From positions 62,001-126,000 of the forward strand of contig NZ_PDNI01000036.1 in the NCBI RefSeq assembly GCF_002925845.1: 64,000 nt of DNA. Direction: 5' to 3'. The notes under the pieces are model-generated. The model made no database searches and was not told the DNA's origin. It saw only the letters and a program-made list of their open reading frames with translations. The DNA is from Roseovarius nitratireducens (GTDB taxonomy: Bacteria; Pseudomonadota; Alphaproteobacteria; Rhodobacterales; Rhodobacteraceae). The position numbers were made by a program, and so were the translations under genes. Positions 17,992 to 26,055 of this stretch are shown here, one piece after another (positions within the stretch are counted from its first letter, which is position 1; each line of letters begins with the position of its first letter).

Positions 17992-18321
17992 AACGTGTGG
18001 TTAGCAGAACGCGGAACGAAAACAACGACGGAAGTGCGTCAATTCTGTTCGGCGATCGGGATCGTGACATTAGGGTTACGTCGCGCGTGCCGGGACAGGT
18101 CGTTTTTGCAATGAACGCAATTTTTAGTTGTTTATACAGGCGGGCGCGTGGCCGCATCGAAAGATCGGACGCGTCCATTGGGGGGGCACGGGGCGGAAAC
18201 GGGAGCTCGGGATCGCAGCGGTCAACCGCAGTGACAGACGCCTTGTGCGTGCTGTGAGCCGCCGTACCCGCCCACATGCCGGGGGGCGCTCATAATAGCC
18301 GACCCCCTGATTGGTCGCCTG
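17992..18321. other. Non-coding stretch upstream of yjbH
   Basis: No convincing gene on either strand. It contains an A+T-rich patch at about 18108-18142 (minus strand reads TATAAACAACTAAAAATTGC), the best place for the yjbH promoter, and a G-run at 18180-18187. No terminator-like hairpin with a T-run was found after the yjbE-like pseudogene. Confidence 0.5.
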
Positions 18322-18648
18322 TCAGGTGCCGGGCGTGGAGCTGCTACCGCCGCCGCCCGAAGCTGCGGCGATGACTGCAATGACAACGAGGCCGGCAAGG
18401 ATGGCACCACCGCCGCCAAGCCCACCTTCCATACCGGCGGTCGCGTTGACGCACCTGACCCTCAGGGTGTCTCCGGCTCCGCCAAACCGGGCGGTTTCGA
18501 TCCCGGCCCCGCCGCACACGCCGAGGCGGGTGGCCATTTCCATGGCCGTTTCATTGCCCTGTCGAACCGCGGATTGCTACGCAATCACAGGTAGAGCCGT
18601 GGCGAGCCCCGCGACGAGAGCCAAAGTGGAACCTGTGACCGTCTTCAT
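18322..18648 (-). pseudogene. YjbE-like secreted small protein interrupted by an in-frame amber codon
   Basis: The ATG at 18648 (AAGGA ahead) encodes a signal peptide ending ALATALPVIA... then hits TAG at 18577-18579. The frame continues for 84 more codons as QSAVRQGNETAMEMATRLG..., with a GGGG hydrophobic run and a Gly/Ser-rich tail (AAASGGGGSSSTPGT), much like E. coli YjbE. The stop sits just where signal peptidase would cut; one C-to-T change (CAG to TAG) would explain it. Reinitiation at the ATGs near 18543 would give a protein without export signal. Called a nonsense pseudogene, unless the amber is suppressed. Confidence 0.62.
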
Positions 18649-18739
18649 TTCCGGATTCCTTGCCTAGTGAAAACATCTTCAGGTTGAATGTATGCGAAGT
18701 CGCGTCAGATTTAAACAGTCGATATTCGGGCGGCACGAT

Positions 18740-20899
18740 TCAGGCCGCCTCGTAGTAGCCCCTGCCATAGGCCCCGTAGGCCCCGTACTTGCCGCCATAG
18801 CCATATCGGCGCATCCCTTTTGGGTCGATCTGCGCCAGTGCAATGCCGGTGATCGTCAGATTGGCAGAGGCGAACTCGCGCAGGGCGGCGGCAACCTGTG
18901 AGTGCTGCGTGCTGTTCCAGGCGACGGTAAACATGATGGCATCGACGTGCTGGCCGATCACCCGCGCGTCGGGCACGACCAGCACCGGCGGGGTGTCGAT
19001 GATGACGAAATCATAGGCGTTGCGCGCCCGTGCCACGAAGGCGCTGAACGTGTCGGACGAGAACAGGTCGGCGGCGTTGGCGCGCGATTTCTCGCCCATC
19101 AGCACGTCGGCACCGAGACGGTCGTCGTGAAACACCACCTCGTGCAGCGGGACCTCGCCCGACAACGCGGTCAGGACCCCGCCTTGCGGGGCGTTGCGGA
19201 AGTATTCGGCAAAGACCCGGCGGCGGATGTCGCCCTCGATCAGCAGCACCTTCTTTCCCAGCCCGGCCAGGTTTTGCGCCAGCGCGATGGATTGCGTGGT
19301 CTTGCCCTCGCCGGGCAGGGCGGAGGTGGACATGATTACCTTGGGCGGATTGTCGATATTCGACAGCAGGAGAGAGGTGCGCAGGTTGCGCACCGCCTCG
19401 GCCGGGGCGGATGTGGGTTTGTCCCGCAGGTAACCGATCAGGTCTTCGCGTGCCTTGAGCGGCATTTTCGGTATCTGGCCGAGCACGGGCAATCCTATTG
19501 CGGCCTCCAGGTCCTCTGCGTTGCGGAACGTGTCATGCATGAACTGCCGGACGAGCACGATCGCCGTCCCGGCCATCAGCCCCAGCACCATCGACAGCGC
19601 GACGATCAGCGCCGTGCGCGGTGCGACCTTCTCGCCGGGGATGGCGTCCGAGAGCACCCGGCTGTCGGCCTGCTGAAGCCCGCGCTGCACCGTGGTTTCC
19701 TTGAGCCGGGTGAGAAACGTCTCGTATAGCGTGCGCGTGGTTTCGGTCTCTCGCTCCATCTGCTGAATGCGCACCAGGTCGGCGGATTGACGGTCGATGC
19801 GGCGCTGCAGGTTCTGATACGAGGTTGCCAGCGCGTTGGTCTGGCCCAGGATCCGTTCATGAGCCTCGCGCGCCCCCGCGATCAGGGTATCGAGGCGTTG
19901 ATCGAACAGGGTTTTGGCCTCGGCATCGCCGCGCGCGATGGGGGTCAGCAACTGCCGAAGCGAGGGGTCGCCGGTTTCCTCGGCTATGGACTCTCGGTTG
20001 CCGGTATCGCGCAGCTCTTGCAGGCGGATCACCTCTGCCTCTGCCTCGCGCGCACGCGCGCGCATTTCCTCGAGCCGCTCGCGCATGTCCTTGGACCGAA
20101 GGTTGAGGCCCTGCAGCGTTTCGGGGCTGACAAGGTCGGTCTCGGCCCGCGCGGCCTTGAGCGTCTCCTCTCTTTCGCGGAGATCCTGTTCAAGCTCTGT
20201 GACCCGTTTCGACAGCCATGTGACCGCTGTTTCGGTGGCCTCGAACTTTACCGAAATCTGGTCCTGGAGGTAGAGGTCGGCCAAGGTGTTCACGATCCGC
20301 GCCGACTTGTCGGCGCTGCCGGTGGTGGCGGAGATGGTGAACACGTAGGTATCCCGTTGCACCGAGGCCGAGAGCGCGTCGCGCAGCCCGTCGACGGCCT
20401 CGGCCCGGGGAGTTTTCGTTGTGCTCTCCTGCTGCGCTGTCCCTGTGCCGAGCAATGCGGACAGCAGGGCCTGCACCCGGGAACGGGCCTGTGCGATGAG
20501 CGGCGGCGATCTCAGGTCGGGGTTGAACTCGGGGTCGTCCACCAGTGCCAGCTCGTCCACCAGCTTGCCCAAGAGCCGTCGTGACAGGATGATCTCGATC
20601 TCGGTGTTCAACGCGGCGGTTTCGGTCGAGACCCCGGACATCACGCTCTCGATATCGACGACCTGGTTGCTGCGCGCCTCCAGCATGAGCTTGGCGCTCG
20701 AGCGGTATTGCGGCTGGGCCAGGCCAAGCGCGTAGTATCCGCCCGCGAGGATCGCCAGTGCCGTCACCAGCATGATGGTCAACTTGCCGCGCCAAAGCGC
20801 CCGGAGAAGCTCCACCAGGTCGATTTCGTCGTCCGCAAGCTCGGGTCGTGACGGGCGGGGAACGGCCTGCTCGAAAAGAGGGTGTCTGGTGTCATTCAT
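18740..20899 (-). CDS. Wzc-like tyrosine autokinase / polysaccharide co-polymerase
   Basis: 719 residues. Wzz domain with first membrane helix at about 41-60, a long periplasmic coiled coil (about 200-400), a second helix (LIVALSMVLGLMAGTAIVLV), and a cytoplasmic BY-kinase domain: Walker A ALPGEGKTT (527-535), Walker A' LIEGD (Glu where Asp is common), Walker B FVIIDTPPV. The tail RRYGYGGKYGAYGAYGRGYY has seven tyrosines for autophosphorylation. Controls polysaccharide chain length together with the Wza-like pore. Start 20899 chosen; a GTG at 20947 would add 16 polar residues. Confidence 0.92.
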   Translation of the reverse strand: MNDTRHPLFEQAVPRPSRPELADDEIDLVELLRALWRGKLTIMLVTALAILAGGYYALGLAQPQYRSSAKLMLEARSNQVVDIESVMSGVSTETAALNTEIEIILSRRLLGKLVDELALVDDPEFNPDLRSPPLIAQARSRVQALLSALLGTGTAQQESTTKTPRAEAVDGLRDALSASVQRDTYVFTISATTGSADKSARIVNTLADLYLQDQISVKFEATETAVTWLSKRVTELEQDLREREETLKAARAETDLVSPETLQGLNLRSKDMRERLEEMRARAREAEAEVIRLQELRDTGNRESIAEETGDPSLRQLLTPIARGDAEAKTLFDQRLDTLIAGAREAHERILGQTNALATSYQNLQRRIDRQSADLVRIQQMERETETTRTLYETFLTRLKETTVQRGLQQADSRVLSDAIPGEKVAPRTALIVALSMVLGLMAGTAIVLVRQFMHDTFRNAEDLEAAIGLPVLGQIPKMPLKAREDLIGYLRDKPTSAPAEAVRNLRTSLLLSNIDNPPKVIMSTSALPGEGKTTQSIALAQNLAGLGKKVLLIEGDIRRRVFAEYFRNAPQGGVLTALSGEVPLHEVVFHDDRLGADVLMGEKSRANAADLFSSDTFSAFVARARNAYDFVIIDTPPVLVVPDARVIGQHVDAIMFTVAWNSTQHSQVAAALREFASANLTITGIALAQIDPKGMRRYGYGGKYGAYGAYGRGYYEAA

Positions 20900-21040
20900 C
20901 GGACGGCAATCCCCAACCTGTGGTTGAGAATTGCTAGTTGATAACACTCATAAGGTAAAGTGCCTGTGTCAGTCGAGGACAGGTGGGGCGCCGTCCTCAT
21001 CATCCCCAATCCCGGGTTGGACGGGGGGGGCTCGCGCGGG

Positions 21041-21838
21041 CTAACGACTTGGGCCGGTTTGGAAAAACCGCACGTCGCCGGCGGCGATGGCCGCCGCTGT
21101 CAAGCGGCCGGTGGCGTAGGCCCCGGTGTCGAGCGCGATGCGGCCGTCGCGGACCTCGGGCATATCGACGATGCTGTGACCATGCGCCACCCAGTGCCCG
21201 TCGGGACGCGCCCGTCGCAGGAAATCGGCGTGACCCCAGGTCAGGGTATCGGCCGCCTGGTCGGGGATCGGCCGGTCCGGGTCGGCACCGGCATGGACGG
21301 CCCAGATATTGCCGCTCTGCCAGAATAATGGCCGCGCCCGCAACCAGGCGATCATCGCCTCTCCCATCGTGTCCGCCAGCCGGGCGCGCAGTGCCTTCAG
21401 GGCCACGGCATCGGCCTGCGTGCCCACGGGCGGGGCGATGCCGAAACTGGCCAGCGTCTGCAGGCCGCCATTGCGGAGCCAGACGGGACCGCGTCTCTCT
21501 GGAAAATCCAAGAAATCCAGCAGCATACGCTCGTGGTTGCCCATCAGGCAGGTGACGGGCGGCGTGCCCTCGGCCGAGAGTGTCATCAACAGCTCCAGCA
21601 CCTCGCGGCTCTGCTCTCCGCGGTCGATGTAATCGCCCAGCAGGACCACCGGCCAGCCGGCGCAGTGGGCCGCGATCTGCCGGTCGAGATCGAGCAGGAG
21701 ATCGGCCCGCCCGTGGATATCCCCGACCGCCACGAATGGCCGCTCCGGCGCCAGTGTGGACAGGGGCAAAGGTGCCTGCGCCGGGGGCGGTGCGCGACGG
21801 GAAAGGAGGCGGGAGAGGATGCGCCGGAAGCCGGTCAC
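21041..21838 (-). CDS. PPP-family metallophosphoesterase (serine/threonine phosphatase-like)
   Basis: 265 residues with the full set of calcineurin-like motifs: GDIHGRADLL, GDYIDRG, GNHE and HGHSI, binding two metal ions. Similar to bacterial PrpA/ApaH-like phosphatases; the substrate (phosphoprotein or dinucleotide) is unknown. The start is a GTG at 21838 that overlaps the TGA of a small upstream frame by four bases (GTGA), implying translational coupling. Upstream of wzc on the same strand but separated by 141 bp. Confidence 0.86.
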   Translation of the reverse strand: MTGFRRILSRLLSRRAPPPAQAPLPLSTLAPERPFVAVGDIHGRADLLLDLDRQIAAHCAGWPVVLLGDYIDRGEQSREVLELLMTLSAEGTPPVTCLMGNHERMLLDFLDFPERRGPVWLRNGGLQTLASFGIAPPVGTQADAVALKALRARLADTMGEAMIAWLRARPLFWQSGNIWAVHAGADPDRPIPDQAADTLTWGHADFLRRARPDGHWVAHGHSIVDMPEVRDGRIALDTGAYATGRLTAAAIAAGDVRFFQTGPSR

Positions 21839-22083
21839 AACGGGGGGGCCGGACGGTCAGTAGCGTGGGCGGGAATCGGCATGGCCCCATTTTGCGTGAA
21901 ACGGGGGGAGAGAAAAGCGGTTTCCGCCCGGGCGGGCGAATCGGGGCTGACGCCCCTTGTTAACAAGGCCGAAGCCGGGGTTGCATCGCGTCGGTATCCT
22001 GTCGGTATCGCGTCGGTATCGGGGGGAGGCGGCGCGGGGTTAACGGGGCGGGCGGTGGGGGGCCACAGGATGAGGGCTGCCAC
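21835..22083 (-). CDS. Possible small membrane protein coupled to the phosphoesterase (start uncertain)
   Basis: A frame ending in GTGA overlap with the phosphoesterase start. Upstream of the GTG at 22083 it stays open to 22197 and reads as two hydrophobic helices (VVPVLLLILSLVGVAAALLV and YADLLLLAGPCAVAALILW), typical of a small membrane protein, but that part has no ATG, GTG or TTG in frame. Either a non-standard start is used or the 5' end has decayed. The second half is proline-rich and includes an 11 bp tandem repeat. No Shine-Dalgarno is visible. Confidence 0.35.
   Translation of the reverse strand: MAALILWPPTARPVNPAPPPPDTDAIPTGYRRDATPASALLTRGVSPDSPARAETAFLSPRFTQNGAMPIPAHATDRPAPPL
21988..22020. 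repeat. Three tandem 11 bp repeats
   Basis: Three direct copies of an 11-mer, gcgtcggtatc / ctgtcggtatc / gcgtcggtatc, sharing gtcggtatc. They lie inside the weak small frame coupled to the phosphoesterase. Because 33 bp is a multiple of three, copy changes of three units would keep frame but single-unit slippage would not. Confidence 0.8.
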
Positions 22084-22383
22084 AGCACAGGGGCCCGCCA
22101 GCAGGAGGAGATCGGCATAGCCGGGGACCAGAAGTGCGGCGGCGACGCCGACAAGGGACAGGATCAGGAGCAGGACCGGAACAACCTTGAGGGGTGTTTA
22201 GCGCGGGTGGTGCGAAGGGGGAAGCGTGGGATTTGGGTGGGGGCGGAGATGGCAGAGAGTTTCTCGCTTTCGCGGGAAGGACGGGGGTGGTGGGGAGGAC
22301 TGCCCACCCTACGCTTGCTTCTTTTCGGTTCAGAACAAGTCCAGTATTCAGAAAGAGAGAAAACACATCTAAGTAACAAGCGG
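22084..22383. other. Stretch between the orphan gene and the small membrane frame
   Basis: The first 115 bases carry the start-less hydrophobic frame described for the small membrane protein. The remainder (about 22200-22383) has lower G+C, A-rich runs near 22340-22380, and no supported gene. It marks the right edge of the base-composition shift into the orphan gene. Confidence 0.45.
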
Positions 22384-23904
22384 TTACGAATCGGACAGTC
22401 GCTTTTCTTTTGCCTCACGCCGCTCCCTAGCGCGGCGCTGTTGGCGTGTTTCTTTCGCAGGGAAAGTTTGGGGTGAAGGAAACTGCTGGGCGGAAACACT
22501 ATTGTATCTCATTTGCCCAGAATTAAGGATTTCAAGCTCACTTCTTCTTTGCGTGATTTCTGCCTCAAGTTCCTCGTTCCAGTTGCCTACCTGCAAGGCC
22601 ATCAAGTCTTCTGACCCCCCCTTGTACTCAGTGCTTGGATCATGGCCATCAATCGCTATCCCCACGACTGTCTCAATCGAGCGATGGTCTTGAAGGATTG
22701 CGTATCCATATGTTTCAAGTATAGTGACGCGAGCCCGCCGATATTGATCGTACCCTCCTTTATCATCCAAAAAACTCGGGTACTTCAGTATCAAAAATAT
22801 GTAAGCGACTTTCGACGAAACATCGTCGCCAGGCAACACAACGCGCGCATATCTATCTTGGTTCAGTTCCGCGGATTTCGACAGCGCTTCTAAGAAGGCT
22901 TGGCTTAATACTCTTCGCCGAACACGAGGCTCTGCCGCCATGAAACGTAATGCCGGCTCGGCTAAAGCCGCTGACGGATTGTCGTGGGTGATCTTTACTG
23001 AACTTCCGGCCAACACATGACCTGTAAACTGGGTTATCAGTTTGTCCCAAGTATAGGAGACTGCGTCGGCTTCTTTTCCTGCTTTGTATTCGGGCCTTTT
23101 CTGAAAAATTTCATAGAGACCCTCTGCAATACTCAGAACCTGATTCGGCGCTCGCATCGGCAAACCAAAACTATGGTTTCCTTGCTCATCTTCGTTTTGC
23201 AGGTAGGTCGCGATCATGTCCTTTTCACTATGTGCCGCGACAATGCTCCCATCGCGAATGACGGCGGCACGATGGGACAAATACTCAACCAAATCTGCAA
23301 CAGTATCGAATTCAGTGAATAAAGCGTCTAGGCTGGTGCGATCAAAGACATGAACAAATGACTTGCCTGGGTTTGGGTCACCTACGGAAAATGGGAGACC
23401 TATTCCAGGTTCTCCCAATGTAGAGGTGTCAGCGATGATCAGTGTTCCGTCGTCCCCACCCCAATACCTTCGCGCAGCGTCCTCCGCACCGATTGCAACG
23501 CTTACGCCGTGAAATCGCATTTCTTCCGGGTTTGGCAAGGTGATCGGAAATGGCTCCGTACACCCCTTGTCCAAGAAAATCTTTTCTTGGTGGTCTCGTA
23601 GGAACCGTTCCGCACCATGAATTTGAGCAACTGACTTCTGGACGGCAGCCCGATACCAGCGGTTCCACGCGATGAAAATATCGCTATGCGGCTGAAACTC
23701 GATTTCCTTATCGCTGAAAACCAGAACGTCATCCCCAAAAACTACCAAAAGGTCGCAAAGCTCTTTACCGTCGCCTTGGCCCCTTAGCTTCTTTTCGATG
23801 AAAGTATTAGGATAGGACCATAGGTTCAGGAATGTTTTCTCCGCAACGCGAGCGAGGTATCGTTCGCTGTCCGTGACTCCCGTTCCGCGTTTGATTGGCT
23901 TCAT
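22384..23904 (-). CDS. Orphan hypothetical protein, lower G+C, possibly nuclease-like N-terminus
   Basis: About 506 residues; not recognised as a named family. The N-terminus (VAEKTFLNLWSYPN, KELCDLLVVFGDDVLVFSDK) has the Glu / Asp-plus-strand / Lys spacing of PD-(D/E)XK-like folds, but the usual acidic residue before Lys is replaced, so catalysis is doubtful. The rest is mixed alpha/beta, with a very basic tail (RQQRRARERREAKEKR). Base composition is clearly lower than the neighbours: 27 of 60 bases are G or C at 23161-23220. Start 23904 (MKPIKRG) is chosen; no good Shine-Dalgarno is seen. It stands alone between hslU and the phosphoesterase unit, which suggests horizontal acquisition, perhaps a defence gene. 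Confidence 0.6.
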   Translation of the reverse strand: MKPIKRGTGVTDSERYLARVAEKTFLNLWSYPNTFIEKKLRGQGDGKELCDLLVVFGDDVLVFSDKEIEFQPHSDIFIAWNRWYRAAVQKSVAQIHGAERFLRDHQEKIFLDKGCTEPFPITLPNPEEMRFHGVSVAIGAEDAARRYWGGDDGTLIIADTSTLGEPGIGLPFSVGDPNPGKSFVHVFDRTSLDALFTEFDTVADLVEYLSHRAAVIRDGSIVAAHSEKDMIATYLQNEDEQGNHSFGLPMRAPNQVLSIAEGLYEIFQKRPEYKAGKEADAVSYTWDKLITQFTGHVLAGSSVKITHDNPSAALAEPALRFMAAEPRVRRRVLSQAFLEALSKSAELNQDRYARVVLPGDDVSSKVAYIFLILKYPSFLDDKGGYDQYRRARVTILETYGYAILQDHRSIETVVGIAIDGHDPSTEYKGGSEDLMALQVGNWNEELEAEITQRRSELEILNSGQMRYNSVSAQQFPSPQTFPAKETRQQRRARERREAKEKRLSDS

Positions 23905-23926
23905 AGGTACTTTGTCGCCCCCCCCT

Positions 23927-25228
23927 CTACAACACATACCTCGACAAATCCGCCGACCGCATCAGCTCGCCCAAGTTCTTCTCGACAAACGCAGCGTCCA
24001 CCGTCACCGCCTCGCCCGCGCGGTCGGGGGCGGTGAAGGAGAGTTCTTCGAACACCCGTTCCATCACCGTGTAGAGGCGGCGGGCGCCGATGTTTTCGAC
24101 CGACTGGTTGACCTCTGCCGCGATGCGGGCGAGCGCGGCGATGCCGTCCTCGGTGAAGTCGACGGTCACCTCCTCGGTGCCCATGAGGGCGGTGTACTGG
24201 CGGGTGAGGGCGTTGTCGGTCTCGGTCAGGATGCGGACGAAATCGGCCTCGGTCAGCGCGCGCAGCTCCACCCGGATGGGCAGGCGGCCTTGCAATTCGG
24301 GCAGCAGGTCTGACGGCTTGGCGATGTGGAAGGCGCCCGAGGCGATGAAGAGGATGTGGTCGGTGCGCACGGCGCCGTGCTTGGTGGAGACGGTGGTGCC
24401 CTCGATCAGCGGCAGCAGGTCGCGCTGCACGCCCTCGCGGCTGACATCGCCGCCGCGCGCGTCGGACTTGGCGCAGACCTTGTCGATCTCGTCGAGAAAG
24501 ACGATGCCGTTCTGCTCGACCGACTCGAGGGCGGTGCGGGTGACTGTTTCGTCATCGAGCAGCTTGTCGGCCTCTTCGCTGACGAGGAGGTCGTGGCTCT
24601 CGGCCACGGTGGTGCGCTTGCGGGTGGTGCGACCGCCGAACGCCTTGCCGAAGATGTCACCGAGATTCATGATCTGGCCGCCGGGCTGGCCCGGAATCTC
24701 CATCCCGCCGAGGGGGTTGGAGGTGTCGGCGACGTCGATCTCGATCACGGTGTCGTCGAGCAGGCCATCGCGCAGCTTCTTGCGGAACATCTCGCGGGTG
24801 GCGTCGCGGGCATCCTCGCCGGCGATGGCGGTGATGACGCGCTCTTCGGCGGCGGCCTGGGCGCGGGTCTTGACGTCCTCGCGCATATATTCGCGGGTCT
24901 GGGCGATGGCGCTGTCCACCAGATCGCGGATGATCTGCTCGACGTCGCGACCGACATAGCCCACCTCGGTGAACTTGGTGGCCTCGATCTTGATGAAGGG
25001 GGCGCGGGCGAGTTTGGCGAGGCGGCGGCTGATTTCCGTTTTGCCGACGCCGGTGGGGCCGATCATCAGGATGTTCTTGGGATAGACCTCTTCGCGCAGG
25101 TCATCGGGCAGTTGCTTGCGCCGCCAGCGGTTGCGCAGGGCGACGGCGGTGGCGCGCTTGGCGTCGCGCTGGCCGATGATGAAGCGGTCGAGTTCGGAGA
25201 CGATCTCGCGCGGGGTGAGGTCTGTCAT
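23927..25228 (-). CDS. hslU: HslU, ATPase subunit of the HslUV protease
   Basis: 433-residue AAA+ unfoldase: N-terminal [16 protein letters not shown], Walker A GPTGVGKT, an inserted I-domain (about 110-240), Walker [11 protein letters not shown], and the C-terminal LSRYVL tail that docks into HslV. The start at 25228 has AAGGA ahead. HslV lies on the same strand upstream, but 825 bp away, with a brnTA pair in the opposite direction between them, so hslU probably needs its own promoter. Confidence 0.97.
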   Translation of the reverse strand: MTDLTPREIVSELDRFIIGQRDAKRATAVALRNRWRRKQLPDDLREEVYPKNILMIGPTGVGKTEISRRLAKLARAPFIKIEATKFTEVGYVGRDVEQIIRDLVDSAIAQTREYMREDVKTRAQAAAEERVITAIAGEDARDATREMFRKKLRDGLLDDTVIEIDVADTSNPLGGMEIPGQPGGQIMNLGDIFGKAFGGRTTRKRTTVAESHDLLVSEEADKLLDDETVTRTALESVEQNGIVFLDEIDKVCAKSDARGGDVSREGVQRDLLPLIEGTTVSTKHGAVRTDHILFIASGAFHIAKPSDLLPELQGRLPIRVELRALTEADFVRILTETDNALTRQYTALMGTEEVTVDFTEDGIAALARIAAEVNQSVENIGARRLYTVMERVFEELSFTAPDRAGEAVTVDAAFVEKNLGELMRSADLSRYVL

Positions 25229-25295
25229 TGAGGAATCCTTTACCGGTTTGGGCGAGAGATACGCATGGCGGGCGGGGAATTGAAGGGGTTGTGAA

Positions 25296-25307
25296 TTGTA
25301 GCTACAA
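25296..25307. promoter_or_regulatory. Perfect palindrome between hslU and brnT, candidate operator
   Basis: TTGTAGCTACAA, a perfect 12 bp dyad, followed two bases on by a second short palindrome ATGTACAT (25309-25316). The patch is A+T-rich in a G+C-rich setting and lies 68 bases ahead of hslU and about 135 bases ahead of brnT. It could be a BrnA operator or a site controlling hslU; nothing in the sequence decides between them. Confidence 0.4.
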
Positions 25308-25413
25308 AATGTACATACTATTATGTGACCAATGCCCATTTCATTGCTTGCGAAGGCGACGGTCACTCTTCGCGGGCCAACGGAGGTAAACCCATGAACC
25401 AGGATCGAGCACT

Positions 25414-25419
25414 TATAAT
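25414..25419 (+). promoter_or_regulatory. Candidate -10 element for brnTA
   Basis: A consensus TATAAT lies 21 bases ahead of the brnT ATG, giving a very short leader with GGGAG as ribosome site. No good -35 hexamer is seen 16-18 bases upstream, so activity is uncertain. Confidence 0.4.
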
Positions 25420-25439
25420 CACACTATGGGAGCGCCCCG

Positions 25440-25733
25440 ATGTTCGAATGGGACGACGACAAGCGCCTGATTGCACTGAAGAAGCACGGTATCGACTTCC
25501 TTGATGCAGTCGAGATTTTCGAGAGCGACTATCTTTGTCTCTCCGGCAGAAGCGATATCGAGATACGGGAAATCGCGGTCGGATATCTGGACGGAAGCTA
25601 CCTCGCGGTGGTCTTCACCATGCGCGGTGAGACCATCCGGATCATCACAGTTCGAAAGGCAAGACGCGATGAGCGAGAAGCATATGACGCGTATGTCGCT
25701 CGACGAGATACGCAAGATGAAGAGCCAAACTGA
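25440..25733 (+). CDS. brnT: BrnT-type ribonuclease toxin
   Basis: 97-residue protein of the BrnT (DUF497) family, a RelE-like mRNA-cleaving toxin. It starts with the signature MFEWDDDKRLIALKKHGIDF and ends with IRIITVRKARRDEREAYDAY, holding the conserved basic residues of the active site. GGGAG precedes the ATG. It overlaps brnA by 65 bases, as usual for type II toxin-antitoxin pairs with the toxin first. It lies against the direction of hslV and hslU. Confidence 0.92.
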   Translation: MFEWDDDKRLIALKKHGIDFLDAVEIFESDYLCLSGRSDIEIREIAVGYLDGSYLAVVFTMRGETIRIITVRKARRDEREAYDAYVARRDTQDEEPN

Positions 25734-25953
25734 TTGGGACCGCGTCAAGGCGGCCCCGGATCACGAAGGCGAACAGGAAATCGACGTGGACTGGTCCAAG
25801 GCGCGACTGGTGGAGCCAGAGCCGAAAAAGCTGATATCACTGCGCCTCGACGCCGATATCGTCGAGTTTTTCCGCGGCCAGGGCAAGGGCTATCAGACGC
25901 GGATGAACGCCGTTCTGCGCGCCTATATGGAGGCGGTGGAGAAGAAGGGCTAG
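25669..25953 (+). CDS. brnA: BrnA-type antitoxin
   Basis: 94-residue antitoxin with a C-terminal ribbon-helix-helix (KLISLRLDADIVEFFRGQGKG followed by YQTRMNAVLRAYME), the BrnA DNA-binding and dimerisation fold. The N-terminus (MSLDEIRKMKSQTDWDRVKA) is the toxin-neutralising part. ATG at 25669 follows AAAGG inside brnT. Its TAG stop is formed by the first bases of the RIME-like repeat that follows. BrnA normally represses its own promoter. Confidence 0.92.
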   Translation: MSEKHMTRMSLDEIRKMKSQTDWDRVKAAPDHEGEQEIDVDWSKARLVEPEPKKLISLRLDADIVEFFRGQGKGYQTRMNAVLRAYMEAVEKKG

Positions 25954-26055
25954 AGCGTGTCGCGATCATTCGCATTCACGCGACACGCTCTAACTCCTTG
26001 ATTCGCATGTTCAAGGAGCTTAAAACCGGTTCCCACTTTTGAGCAACATGCTCTA
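25951..26055. repeat. RIME-like palindromic intergenic mosaic element
   Basis: About 105 bp bounded by TAGAGC at the left and GCTCTA at the right. The left half is a perfect 14 bp inverted repeat (25951-25964 and 25979-25992) around a 14-base loop. The right half contains AAAACCGGTTCCCACTTTT, the signature string of RIME/Bru-RS-type repeats known from Rhizobiales and relatives. It fills the whole gap between convergent brnA and hslV, and both TAG stop codons fall in its termini. The hairpin may also end transcripts from both sides. Confidence 0.75.

Noticed and set aside
22384-23904. A confident call as restriction endonuclease or defence nuclease
   Set aside because: The Lys-bearing strand reads FSDK without the usual acidic residue two before Lys, and no partner genes are present; kept as unknown.
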